From the NCBI RefSeq assembly GCF_900119165.1, contig NZ_FPJG01000006.1, forward strand, positions 7,478,001 to 7,542,000: DNA of 64,000 nt, read 5' to 3'. Below the pieces are notes generated by a model, which searched no databases, was not told where the DNA came from, and saw nothing but the letters and a program-made list of their open reading frames with translations. Source of the stretch: Amycolatopsis australiensis. Lineage in GTDB: Bacteria; Actinomycetota; Actinomycetes; Mycobacteriales; Pseudonocardiaceae. This document shows positions 22,322 to 31,691 of the stretch, in pieces (positions within the stretch are counted from its first letter, which is position 1; every line of letters starts with the position of its first letter). Made by a program: the position numbers and the translations under genes.

Positions 22322-24043
22322 TTACCCGGCCGCCGCCGTTTCGACGAGGGCGAAAGTGTCCGGGGGCAGGTGCGCGGCCCCACCGTCCACGATGGCCTCG
22401 CCCCAGGTCAGCAGGGTCGCCGTGGCGCCGAGCGGCAGCGTCACCGGGCCGGCGCCGAAGTTGACGGCCAGCCGCAGCCCGCCGCGGTGCAGCACCAGCC
22501 AGGCCCCGTCCGGCGTCGTGTCGACGCACACGTCGCCGACCCACGGGTCGGCCAGTTCCGGCCGCTCGCGGCGCAGCCGGATCAGCGAGCGGTAGAGCCG
22601 GAGCATCTCCCGGTGGCCGGGACGCTCGGGCTCGGCCCAGTCGAGCCGGGACCGTTCGACGGTCGCCGGGTCCATCGGGTCGGGCACGTCGGCCTCGCCC
22701 CAGCCGTGCCGGGCGAACTCGCGGCGGCGGCCGGTGCGGACCGCCTCGGCCAGCTCCGGGTCCGGGAAGGAGGCGAAGAACTGCCACGGCGTGCTCGCCG
22801 CCCACTCCTCCCCCATGAACACCATCGGCGTGAACGGCGAGCAGAACAGGACCGCAGCGCCGCAGGCCAGCCGGTCCGGCGGGACCGTCGCGGACAGCCG
22901 GTCGCCGGTCGCGCGGTTGCCGATCTGGTCGTGGTTCTGCAGGTAGGCGAGGAAGCGGTGGCCCGGCACGGTCCGGGTGTCGACCGGGCGGCCGTGCGTG
23001 CGCTCGCGGAACGACGACCAGGTCCCGGCGTGGAAGAACACCTCGCGCAGGACCCGCTCGACCGCGTCCGGTGCGGCGAAGTCCGTGTAGTACCCGGACG
23101 TCTCGCCGGTGAGCTTGACGTGCAGGGCGTGGTGGAAGTCGTCCGACCACTGCGCGTGCAGGCCGTAGCCGCCGCGCTCGCGGGGGGTGACCAGCCGCGG
23201 GTCGTTGAGGTCGGACTCGGCGATCAGTGTCAGCGGCCGGTTGAGGGCCGCGGACAGCGTCTCGACCTCGACGGCGAGCTGTTCGAGCAGGTGGACCGCG
23301 CGCCGGTCGAGCAGCGCGTGCACCGCGTCCAGGCGCAGGGCGTCGACGTGGAAGTCGCGGAACCAGCTCAGCGCGTTGCCGATCACGTACCGGCGGACCT
23401 CGTCGGAGCCGGGGCCGTCGAGGTTGAGCCCCGGTCCCCAGTCGTTCCGCCCGGCGAAGTACGGCCCGAACCGGTCGAGGTAGGCCCCGGACGGCCCGAG
23501 GTGGTTGTAGACGACGTCGAGCACGACGGCCAGCCCGCGCGCGTGCGCCGCGTCGACGAACCGCTTGAAGCCGTCGGGTCCGCCGTAGGGCTCGTGGACC
23601 GCGCCCCAGAGCACGCCGTCGTACCCCCAGCCGGCGGTGCCGTCGAAGGCGTTGACCGGCAGCAGCTCGACGTGCGTGATGCCGAGGTCGACGAGGTGGT
23701 CGAGCCGGTCGATGGCCGCGTCGAAGGTGCCGCCCTCGGTGAACGTGCCGACGTGCAGCTCGTAGAGGACGGCCCCGGGCAGCTGCCGTCCGGTCCAGGC
23801 GTCGTCGGTCCAGGCGAACTCGGCGTGGTCGTAGACGCGGGACTCCGCGTGCACGCCGTGGGGCTGCCGGCGCGACCGCGGGTCGGGCAGCGGCGTCTCG
23901 TCGTCGTCCAGGAGGAAGGCGTAGTTGACCCCCTCGGCGTCGGCGTGCCACCAGCCGCCGTCACCGGCGGTCATCTCGTGGACACCGGCGTCGACGCTCA
24001 CCCGGACCCGGCGGGCCGACGGGGCCCACACGCTGAACCTCAT
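22322..24043 (-). CDS. treZ: malto-oligosyltrehalose trehalohydrolase
   Basis: Releases trehalose from maltooligosyl-trehalose made by TreY. The 573-residue GH13 protein starts FSVWAPSARRVRV, typical of TreZ, and has Asp in LRLDAVHALLD (near 236), Glu in LIAESDLNDP (near 273) and Asp in YLQNHDQIGN (near 370), the last being a TreZ signature. The ATG overlaps the treY stop by 4 bases. Confidence 0.94.
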   Translation of the reverse strand: MRFSVWAPSARRVRVSVDAGVHEMTAGDGGWWHADAEGVNYAFLLDDDETPLPDPRSRRQPHGVHAESRVYDHAEFAWTDDAWTGRQLPGAVLYELHVGTFTEGGTFDAAIDRLDHLVDLGITHVELLPVNAFDGTAGWGYDGVLWGAVHEPYGGPDGFKRFVDAAHARGLAVVLDVVYNHLGPSGAYLDRFGPYFAGRNDWGPGLNLDGPGSDEVRRYVIGNALSWFRDFHVDALRLDAVHALLDRRAVHLLEQLAVEVETLSAALNRPLTLIAESDLNDPRLVTPRERGGYGLHAQWSDDFHHALHVKLTGETSGYYTDFAAPDAVERVLREVFFHAGTWSSFRERTHGRPVDTRTVPGHRFLAYLQNHDQIGNRATGDRLSATVPPDRLACGAAVLFCSPFTPMVFMGEEWAASTPWQFFASFPDPELAEAVRTGRRREFARHGWGEADVPDPMDPATVERSRLDWAEPERPGHREMLRLYRSLIRLRRERPELADPWVGDVCVDTTPDGAWLVLHRGGLRLAVNFGAGPVTLPLGATATLLTWGEAIVDGGAAHLPPDTFALVETAAAG

Positions 24044-26316
24044 GCGTCTCCTCGCACCAGCAACGCGACGGGATATCGGTCGAACAGGGTGGCCAGGTCG
24101 CCGGTAGCCTCGCGGCCGGTCAGGACGTCGGTCCAGGTGCCGCCGGGCAGCGGCAGCACGGTGCCGCGCCAGCCGCCGCCGGCTTCGAGGCCGACCGGCA
24201 GGCGCGTCACCGCGACCGCCAGGTCCGCGGACCGCGTGTAGGCCAGGCAGTGCTCCGCCGCGGGCCCTTCGGCCCGCAACGGCCGGTAGCCGCGGAACAG
24301 CGCCGGGTGTTCGCGGCGCAGCCGCAGCGCCTTGTGCACGACCAGCAGCTTCGCCGCGCCCGACGCGTCGATCTCCGGCTGCTCCCCCTGGAGGATCCGG
24401 GCCAGGATCTCGCGGCGGGCCGCGTAGTCGACCGGACGGCGGTTGTCCGGGTCGACCAGCGAGAAGTCCCACAGCTCGGTGCCCTGGTAGACGTCCGGGA
24501 CGCCGGGCGCGGTCAGCTGGACGAGCTTCTGGCCGAGCGAGTTCGCGTACCCGGCCTTCCCGATGCGCGCGACGAACGCCTCGACGTCCGACGCCAGCTC
24601 GGCGTCGCCCATGACGTCCCCGGGCCACGCGGCGACGTCGGCCTCGAACGCCTCGTCGTGGTCGGTCCAGCTGGTCCGGAGCTTGGCCTCCTTGGCCGCC
24701 TTGTCGAGGTAGTCCCGCAGCCGCGCGGGCTCGATCGGCCAGGTCGACACCAGCGTCTGCCAGGCCAGGAGGTTGAGCGACGGCTCGTCGATCCCGCGCC
24801 GCGCGCTCCAGCGGCGGACCGCGTCGGCGAACTCGCCGGGCACCTCGGCCAGCACGGCCATCCGGGCGCGGGTGTCCTCGGAACGCTTGGTGTCGTGCGT
24901 GGTCAGCGTCGTCATCGCCGCCGGGTGCCCGGCTTCCCGCTCGGCCGCCAGCCGGTGGAACTCCTCGACGCCGATGCCGAACCGGTCCGGATTGCCGCCG
25001 ACCTCGTTGAGCGCGGCGAAGCGCGTGTAGCGGTAGAACGTCGTGTCCTCGGTGCCTTTGGCCACGACCATGCCGGACGTCTGCTGGAGCCGGGTGGCCA
25101 GCTCGCCGCCCGGCTCGGCGCGGACCTGCGCGTCGAGGGCGTCCAGCGCGTCACCGAGGTCGGGCCGGGCCTGCCGGGCCCCGGCGATCGCGGCGGCCCA
25201 GTGTTCCGTGCCTTCGGGCAGGTAGGAGCGGTAGACGGGGAAGGCGATCATGGTCTCGGCGACCGCCGCCCGCGCGGCTTCGGCGTCGACGTCGCGCAGC
25301 AGCGCCGCGATCCGCCGGACCTCGGCCACGAGGATGCGGTCGGTGACCAGACGCCGGGCTTCGGCCTCGACGCGGTGGTAGCCGGTCTTCACGCCCAGCT
25401 CGTTCGCCAGCTCGGTGAAGGCGGGCTCGGCGGCCGGGTCGACGAACACGCCGGCGATCTCGCGCAGGGCGTCGTAGCCGGTGGTGCCGTCGACCGGCCA
25501 GGTCTGCGGCAGCGGCTCGCCCGGGTGCAGGATCTTCTCCGCCACGATCCACGCGCCCGGCGCGTTCTCGCGCAGCCGCCGGAAGTACCCGCCCGGGTCG
25601 GCGAGCCCGTCCGGGTGGTCGACGCGCAGGCCGGTGACGTCGCCGTCGGCCACCCAGCGCAGGACCTCGCCGTGCGTCTCCGCGAACACCGTCGGGTCCT
25701 CGACGCGGACCGCGGCCAGGTTCGTGATGTCGAAGAAGCGCCGGTAGCTCAGCTCGGCGTTGCCGCGGCGCCAGCCGATCAGGCGGTAGTGCTGGCGTTC
25801 GTGGACCTCCTGCGGCGTCCCGCCCGCGGTGCCGGGCGCGATCGGGAACCGGTGGTCGTAGTAGGCCAGCTCGCCGTCCTCGACCGACAGCTCGGCGACG
25901 GCTCCATCGTCACCGAGCACGGGCAGCAGCAGCGGGCCGCGCTCCCAGTCGATGTCGAAGAAGGACGCGTACTCGGAGTCGCGGCCGTGCTCGAGCACGT
26001 CCCACCACCACTTGTTGGCCTTCGGCACCTCGACCGACATGTGGTTCGGCACGATGTCGACCACCAGGCCCATGCCGAGCTCCTTGAGCAGCGCGCTCAG
26101 CTCGCGGCGGGCGTCTTCACCGCCCAGTGCCGGCCGGGCGCGCGTCGGGTCGACGACGTCGTAGCCGTGGGTCGAGCCCGGGGCGGCGTCGAGCACCGGC
26201 GAGGCGTAGAGCGCCCCTATGCCCAGGTCACGCAGGTAGCCGGCGATGCCGGCGGCGTCGCTGAAGGTGAACTCCGGGCGCAGCTGCACCCGGTAGGTCG
26301 ACTCCGGGACCGTCAT
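24040..26316 (-). CDS. treY: malto-oligosyltrehalose synthase
   Basis: Converts the reducing end of maltodextrin into a trehalose unit. The 758 residues begin with STYRVQL and carry PNHMSV, LRVDHPDGLADP (catalytic Asp near 232), IVAEKIL (Glu near 258) and TTHDTKRSEDTRAR (Asp near 473), all TreY hallmarks. The ATG overlaps the stop of the upstream glgX by ATGA and its own stop overlaps treZ the same way, so treX-treY-treZ are read as one coupled unit. Confidence 0.95.
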   Translation of the reverse strand: MTVPESTYRVQLRPEFTFSDAAGIAGYLRDLGIGALYASPVLDAAPGSTHGYDVVDPTRARPALGGEDARRELSALLKELGMGLVVDIVPNHMSVEVPKANKWWWDVLEHGRDSEYASFFDIDWERGPLLLPVLGDDGAVAELSVEDGELAYYDHRFPIAPGTAGGTPQEVHERQHYRLIGWRRGNAELSYRRFFDITNLAAVRVEDPTVFAETHGEVLRWVADGDVTGLRVDHPDGLADPGGYFRRLRENAPGAWIVAEKILHPGEPLPQTWPVDGTTGYDALREIAGVFVDPAAEPAFTELANELGVKTGYHRVEAEARRLVTDRILVAEVRRIAALLRDVDAEAARAAVAETMIAFPVYRSYLPEGTEHWAAAIAGARQARPDLGDALDALDAQVRAEPGGELATRLQQTSGMVVAKGTEDTTFYRYTRFAALNEVGGNPDRFGIGVEEFHRLAAEREAGHPAAMTTLTTHDTKRSEDTRARMAVLAEVPGEFADAVRRWSARRGIDEPSLNLLAWQTLVSTWPIEPARLRDYLDKAAKEAKLRTSWTDHDEAFEADVAAWPGDVMGDAELASDVEAFVARIGKAGYANSLGQKLVQLTAPGVPDVYQGTELWDFSLVDPDNRRPVDYAARREILARILQGEQPEIDASGAAKLLVVHKALRLRREHPALFRGYRPLRAEGPAAEHCLAYTRSADLAVAVTRLPVGLEAGGGWRGTVLPLPGGTWTDVLTGREATGDLATLFDRYPVALLVRGDA

Positions 26317-28433
26317 GCGGGCTCCGTCCGCTGCAGCACGACCAGCGACCGCGCGGGCAGGGTGAACTGGCCGCCGCCTTCGATCGGCTCGGCGCCGGCG
26401 GGCTCCACCTCGCCGGTCGCGGTGTCGACGACGACGGTCCAGGCCTGGCCGTACCCGTTGCCCGGCAGCTTGGCGTCGATGTCTTCGTAGTGGGCGTTGA
26501 AGGCGAGCAGGAACGAGTCGTCCTCGACCGGCATGCCGCGCGCGTCCAGGTCCGGGATCGCCTGGCCGTTGAGGAACACGACGACCGCCTTGCCGAAGCC
26601 GTCGTCCCAGTTCTGCTCGGTCATCTCCTCCCCCGCCGGGGTGAACCAGGCGATGTCGCCGAGCTTGTCGCCCTTGCCGACCGGGCCGCCCTGGAAGAAC
26701 CGGCGGCGGCGGAACACCGGGTGGGCGTGCCGGAACGCGCCGAGCCCGGCGGTGAACCGGACCAGGTCGGCGTTGTCGTCGGCCAGCTCCCAGTCCATCC
26801 AGGACAGTTCGGAGTCCTGGCAGTAGACGTTGTTGTTGCCCTGCTGGGTCCGGCCGAACTCGTCGCCGTGCAGGATCATCGGCACGCCCTGGGACAGCAT
26901 CAGCGTGGCGAGCATGTTCCGCTGCTGGCGGGCACGCAGCGCGAGCACTTCGGGATCGTCGGTCTCGCCCTCGATCCCGCAGTTCCACGAGCGGTTGTCG
27001 TCGGCGCCGTCACGGCCGTCCTCGCCGTTGGCCTCGTTGTGCTTTTCGTTGTAGGACACCAGGTCCCGCAGCGTGAAGCCGTCGTGCGCGGTGACGAAGT
27101 TGATCGAGGCGAACGGGCGGCGGCCGTCGTCCTGGTAGAGGTCCGAGGAGCCGGTGATCCGCGACGCGAACTCGCCCAGCGTCGAGGGCTCACCGCGCCA
27201 GAAGTCGCGGACGGTGTCGCGGAACTGCCCGTTCCACTCCGTCCACAGCGGCGGGAAGTTCCCGACCTGGTAGCCACCGGGACCGACGTCCCACGGCTCG
27301 GCGATGAGCTTCACCTGGCTGACGATCGGGTCCTGCTGGACCAGGTCGAAGAACGTCGACAGCCGGTCGACGTCGTAGAACTCGCGGGCCAGCGCCGAGG
27401 CCAGGTCGAAGCGGAACCCGTCGACGTGCATCTCCGTCACCCAGTAGCGCAGCGAGTCCATGATCAGCTGCAGGGTGTGCGGGTTGCGCACGTTGAGCGA
27501 GTTCCCGGTGCCGGTGTAGTCCATGTAGTACTCGGGCTCCCCCTCGACCAGCCGGTAGTAGGCCTCGTTGTCGATGCCGCGCATCGACAGGGTCGGCCCG
27601 AGGTGGTTGCCCTCGGCGGTGTGGTTGTAAACCACGTCGAGGATGACTTCGATGCCGGCTTCGTGGAAGGCCTTGACCATGCCCTTGAACTCCTGGACCT
27701 GGCCGCCCTCGCCGGGCATCGCCGCGTAGGAGTCGTGCGGCGCGAAGTAGCCGATCGTGTTGTAGCCCCAGTAGTTCGTCAGGCCTTTCTGGGCGAGGCC
27801 GTGGTCGGTGACGAACTGGTGCACCGGCAGCAGCTCCACCGCCGTCACGCCGAGCTTCTGCAGGTGCTCGACGACGGCCGGGTGCGCCATGCCGGCGTAG
27901 GTGCCCCGCAGCGCCTCGGGCACGAACGGGTGGTTCACCGTCATGCCCTTGACGTGCGCTTCGTAGATCACCGTCTCGTTGTAGGGCCGCTTCGGCTGGC
28001 GGTCGTTGCCCCAGTCGAAGAACGGATTCGCCACCAGTGAGTACGGCACCCGCCCGGCGGAGTCGTCGTCGTTGCGCTCTTCGGGGTTGTCGAACTTGTA
28101 GCCGAACAGCGACTCGTCCCACTTCACGCCGTGCGAGACGGCCTTCGCGTAGGGGTCGATGAGCAGCTTGTTCGGGTTGCAGCGCAGGCCGCGCTTCGGG
28201 TCGTACGGGCCGTGCACCCGGAACCCGTACCGCTGCCCGGGCCCGACGTTGAGCAGGTAGCCGTGGTGGACGAAGCCGTCGACTTCTTCGAGCGCGTAGC
28301 GCGTCTCCTTGCCCTCGGCGTCGAACAGGCACAGTTCGACGAGCTCGGCCACCTCGGAGAACAGGGCGAAGTTCGTCCCCACTCCGTCGTAGGTGGCGCC
28401 GAGCGGATAGGGCGTTCCGGGCCAGGGCCGCAC
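26313..28433 (-). CDS. glgX: glycogen debranching enzyme GlgX/TreX (second copy)
   Basis: Debranches glucan to give linear chains for TreY. The 706-residue isoamylase-type GH13 enzyme has Asp in GFRFDLASALA (near 342), Glu in LIAEPWDVGP (near 378) and Asp in TAHDGFTLRD (near 447). GTG at 28433 has GAGGAG 7 bases upstream. Coupling to treY by ATGA marks it as the TreX of this window; the paralogue lies downstream of treZ. Confidence 0.92.
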   Translation of the reverse strand: MRPWPGTPYPLGATYDGVGTNFALFSEVAELVELCLFDAEGKETRYALEEVDGFVHHGYLLNVGPGQRYGFRVHGPYDPKRGLRCNPNKLLIDPYAKAVSHGVKWDESLFGYKFDNPEERNDDDSAGRVPYSLVANPFFDWGNDRQPKRPYNETVIYEAHVKGMTVNHPFVPEALRGTYAGMAHPAVVEHLQKLGVTAVELLPVHQFVTDHGLAQKGLTNYWGYNTIGYFAPHDSYAAMPGEGGQVQEFKGMVKAFHEAGIEVILDVVYNHTAEGNHLGPTLSMRGIDNEAYYRLVEGEPEYYMDYTGTGNSLNVRNPHTLQLIMDSLRYWVTEMHVDGFRFDLASALAREFYDVDRLSTFFDLVQQDPIVSQVKLIAEPWDVGPGGYQVGNFPPLWTEWNGQFRDTVRDFWRGEPSTLGEFASRITGSSDLYQDDGRRPFASINFVTAHDGFTLRDLVSYNEKHNEANGEDGRDGADDNRSWNCGIEGETDDPEVLALRARQQRNMLATLMLSQGVPMILHGDEFGRTQQGNNNVYCQDSELSWMDWELADDNADLVRFTAGLGAFRHAHPVFRRRRFFQGGPVGKGDKLGDIAWFTPAGEEMTEQNWDDGFGKAVVVFLNGQAIPDLDARGMPVEDDSFLLAFNAHYEDIDAKLPGNGYGQAWTVVVDTATGEVEPAGAEPIEGGGQFTLPARSLVVLQRTEPA

Positions 28434-28510
28434 TGGGGTCTCCTCGAATCGAGCTGGGTCGTGCCGGTGTCCGCGCGCGCGGACGGGATCGTGTTCCGCG
28501 GGGGTACCCG

Positions 28511-30463
28511 TTATCCGGGCAACGGACGCGCCGCCGCCAGCGGCGCCACCGCGGCGCGCACCCCCTTCGCGGTGAAGAAGCCGTCGACGCTGACGGGAAG
28601 GGGAATCCGCCAGTTAGGGTACTGGTCGACCGTCCCGGGCAGGTTCGGCTGCCGGACCTGGCCCGCCACGTCCGCGGGCGAGGTCAGCACGAGCCGGGAC
28701 GCGGCCTTCGCGAGCAGGGTGTGCAGGGCGACCACCATGTCGTCGTCCGGGATCCCTTCCCGGGCAAGGAGTTCCCGCAGCGCCTGACGTTCCGCGGCGG
28801 CCGCGTTTTCCTCGGCCTCGACCCCGCGGTCCAGCAGGCCCAGTTCGGCGCGGACCCGGACGTGCTCGCCCGCCAGCCAGCCGGAGACGGTCGGCAGGTC
28901 GTGCGTGGAGATGCTGGCCATGGCCTCCGGGTCCCAGTCGGCCGGCCGGGTGAACGGCTTGCCCGGCGCGTCCCAGTCGCGTTCGAACCACAGCACGGCC
29001 GAGCTGAGCATGCCGCGCTCGTGCATGGTCTCGGTGACGGTCTCCTCGACCGTGCCGAGGTCCTCCCCCACGACGACCGCGCCCGCGCGGTGCGCTTCGA
29101 GCGCGAGCACGCCGACCATGGCCTCGGCGTCGTAGTGGACGTAGGTGCCGCGGTGCGGCGGCTCGCCCGGCGGGATCCACCAGAGCCGCCAGAGCCCGGC
29201 GATGTGGTCGACGCGGATGCCGTCGGCGTAGCGGAGGACGCCGCGGATGACGTCCCGGAAGGGCGCGTACCCGGCCTCGGCGAGCTTGTCGGGCCGCCAC
29301 GGCGGCAGGTTCCAGTCCTGGCCCTGCTGGTTGAAGGCGTCCGGCGGCGCCCCGACGCGCACGTCGGCGGCGAAGACGTCCCGCGCGGCCCAGGTGTCGG
29401 CCCCGCCGGGGTGCACGCCGACCGGCAGGTCGTGCACGATCCCGACGGTCATCCCGGCCTCGCGCGCGGCCGTCCGGGCGGCTTCGAGCTGCAGGCGGCA
29501 GAGGTGCTGCAGCCACGCGTGGAAGCCGACGCGCTCCTTGAGCTCTTCGCGGGCGCGTTCGACCTCGGGTCCGGCGGGGTCGCGCAGGGCCTCTGGCCAG
29601 TCCCGCCAGTCGCCGCCGTGCCGCTCGGCGAGGGCGCAGAAGAGGCCGAAGGCTTCGAGGTCGGCGTCGGCCGGCGGTTCTTCGACGCGGTGCGGCCACA
29701 GCAGCTCGAGCGCGGCACGCTTGGCCGTCCACACCTTGTCGTAGTCGATGAGCTCGCCGTCCCGGTCCGGGACGAGGGAGCTGACCGCTTCCCGGGTCGC
29801 GGGGTCGGCCTTCTCGAACGTCTCGGTGGCGGTGACCCGCAGGTAGATGGGGTTGGCGAAGCGCCGGCTCGCGGGCGAGTAGGGAGAGCGTTCGACGGGG
29901 TGCGCCGGGCTGAAGGCCTGCACGGGGTTGACGAGCAGGACGCCGGCGTCGAGTTCGGAGGCCGACCGGGCAGCGAAGGTCCGCAGGTCGGCGTAGTCGC
30001 CGATGCCCCAGGAGCCGGGCGAGTGCAGGGCGTAGAGCTGCAGCATCCAGCCCCAGGCGGGCGGGACATCGGGCAGCTTCGCGGGTACGACGGCGAGCAC
30101 GACGTCCTGGTCGGCGGTGACGATCCGGTGCCAGCCGAGCGGCAGGTCGCCGGGCAGTGCGTCCCCGGCCGGCAACCGGCGGCCGTCTTCGAGGACGACC
30201 TCGGCACCGCGGGGCAGGGGCCGGCTGGTCCCCTGCTTGACGACGACGGTCGGCGGCAGCCGGTCCCGGCCGGCGTCCCGCCGGAGGGCTTCGGCGATGG
30301 CGGCATCGCTGGAGGCATCGACCCCGAACTGCCGGAGGACGGCGACGACGACATCGTCTTCGACGTCGACCCAGACCTGGTCGGCATTCCGGTACCGGGT
30401 GGCGACGCCGAAGCGATCGGCAAGCTGCTGCAGCGGACGGCGGGCGGGGATGTCATCGGGCAC
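28511..30463 (-). CDS. malQ: 4-alpha-glucanotransferase
   Basis: Disproportionates short maltodextrins and recycles maltose (amylomaltase, GH77). The roughly 650-residue protein has an extended N-terminal domain as in actinobacterial MalQ, then Asp in GIRVDHIAGLWR (near 418), Glu in VGEDLGTV (near 465) and Asp in STHDLPTVSG (near 522). The GTG at 30463 was chosen by homologue length; an in-frame ATG at 30499 is possible, and neither has a good ribosome-binding site. It is 77 bp upstream of the treX-treY-treZ unit. Confidence 0.9.
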   Translation of the reverse strand: MPDDIPARRPLQQLADRFGVATRYRNADQVWVDVEDDVVVAVLRQFGVDASSDAAIAEALRRDAGRDRLPPTVVVKQGTSRPLPRGAEVVLEDGRRLPAGDALPGDLPLGWHRIVTADQDVVLAVVPAKLPDVPPAWGWMLQLYALHSPGSWGIGDYADLRTFAARSASELDAGVLLVNPVQAFSPAHPVERSPYSPASRRFANPIYLRVTATETFEKADPATREAVSSLVPDRDGELIDYDKVWTAKRAALELLWPHRVEEPPADADLEAFGLFCALAERHGGDWRDWPEALRDPAGPEVERAREELKERVGFHAWLQHLCRLQLEAARTAAREAGMTVGIVHDLPVGVHPGGADTWAARDVFAADVRVGAPPDAFNQQGQDWNLPPWRPDKLAEAGYAPFRDVIRGVLRYADGIRVDHIAGLWRLWWIPPGEPPHRGTYVHYDAEAMVGVLALEAHRAGAVVVGEDLGTVEETVTETMHERGMLSSAVLWFERDWDAPGKPFTRPADWDPEAMASISTHDLPTVSGWLAGEHVRVRAELGLLDRGVEAEENAAAAERQALRELLAREGIPDDDMVVALHTLLAKAASRLVLTSPADVAGQVRQPNLPGTVDQYPNWRIPLPVSVDGFFTAKGVRAAVAPLAAARPLPG

Positions 30464-30559
30464 GGGACAAGCATTCCGGTGCCCGGCCGATCCCGCCATC
30501 TGCGCGCGAAGACGTCACCCCGCGCGCTGGTGGGCGCCCCTGCGGGTGACGGCTCGGCG

Positions 30560-31010
30560 GGCGGGTTCCGGTCCCGCGATCCGGCGCTGCTTGTGGCAAC
30601 CCGGCCGCCCCGGCCACCACTCGCCTCCGGCTGCCCGCTGCGCCCACTGCACTGCCCCGGCCCCGGGGCCCCATGACCGCTGCCCTCGACGGCCCGGCCA
30701 CCTAGCCCACCCTGGCCACTGCCCTCCTCCCTCCAGCCCGGCCTTTCACGACACCTCCCTCCTTCTGCCCCGCACCTTGCCCGCACCGGCCGCGCCGCCC
30801 TCACCGCTGCCCACCGACCCCGGCGACTCAGCCCACCGCCCCGACCGCCAACCCGGCCCTCGCCCACCGCTCCGTTCCCACCGCCCTCACCGCGCCCTCC
30901 ACCGACGCCCGTCCTCACCGCACCGCCCCCTCCGACCGCCGTTCACCACCCGGCCTCCAGCCCTCACCGACCCGCCCGTCACTCCACGCGCTTCCGCCGC
31001 CTCCCGAGCA
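30560..31010. other. strongly C-skewed gene-free tract
   Basis: For about 450 bp the plus strand is C-rich and G-poor: in the line 30721-30780 C is 34 and G 8 of 60 bases, and in 30841-30900 C is 38 and G 10. No coding frame with normal codon use was found. It lies between the malQ start and the 3' end of a minus-strand membrane-protein gene, so minus-strand read-through would be G-rich with several GGG runs. Confidence 0.6.
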
Positions 31011-31016
31011 GCTCGA

Positions 31017-31583
31017 TCACGGCCGCACCCGCTCGCCCCGGCCGAACAGCTCTTCCCAGACCGGGCCCGTGACCAGCCACACCGCCGTCACCGTGCCCAG
31101 CCGCGGGAACCAGTCCCACAGCGGCGCCACCTGCTCCGGAGTGCCGATCACGAAGATCGCCGCCAGCAGCGCCGCCGCGGACAGGCCGCAGGCCAGCACG
31201 CATTTGCCGAACTCGCGCCACTCGTGGCGGCGGCCGCGCCGTTTCGGCGGCGGTGGCGGGCCGCCGGCGAAGCGGTGCGCGAACCGCGCGTCGGCCCAGC
31301 GGACCATGCCCGGACCGAACACCGCGCTGAACCCGAGGTAGACCGCCGCCAGCCCGTGCGTGAAGTTGGCCTTCGCGCCGCCCTGCAGGTCGAGCACCGT
31401 CGCGACCAGCACCACGACGTCGATCACCGGCACCATCGCCAGCAGCACCGCCGACGCGCGCCGGGCGCGCAGCACGTACCGCACGGCCAGCCCCGCGAGG
31501 AGCAGCACCCAGAACCCGATCTCGCCGCCCGCGATGACGGCGGCCATCGGATTCTCCGCCAGGAACTTCCCGATCTCGTCCAC
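31017..31583 (-). CDS. four-helix membrane protein of unknown function
   Basis: A 188-residue protein with hydrophobic segments at about 12-35, 42-65, 80-95 and 130-150 plus a weaker one near 165-178. A proline run followed by a basic stretch (GGPPPPPKRRGRR) makes a cytoplasmic linker near residue 107. The family was not recognised. The GTG at 31583 faces the histidine kinase gene with 108 bp between starts. Confidence 0.6.
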   Translation of the reverse strand: MDEIGKFLAENPMAAVIAGGEIGFWVLLLAGLAVRYVLRARRASAVLLAMVPVIDVVVLVATVLDLQGGAKANFTHGLAAVYLGFSAVFGPGMVRWADARFAHRFAGGPPPPPKRRGRRHEWREFGKCVLACGLSAAALLAAIFVIGTPEQVAPLWDWFPRLGTVTAVWLVTGPVWEELFGRGERVRP

Positions 31584-31691
31584 GCTTCCAGGCTGGCGCG
31601 CGGACCGGCCGGGGCGCGTCGTCGGAAGGGAGGACCAAGGTCATCACTTCGTAGGACGCGGACCGCTCACCCCCTGTGCTGAGATGGTCAC

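Noticed and set aside
28469..28484. 16-bp palindrome GTCCGCGCGCGCGGAC between malQ and glgX
   Set aside because: Alternating GC palindromes are expected by chance at this base composition, and it has no T tract or operator-like spacing.
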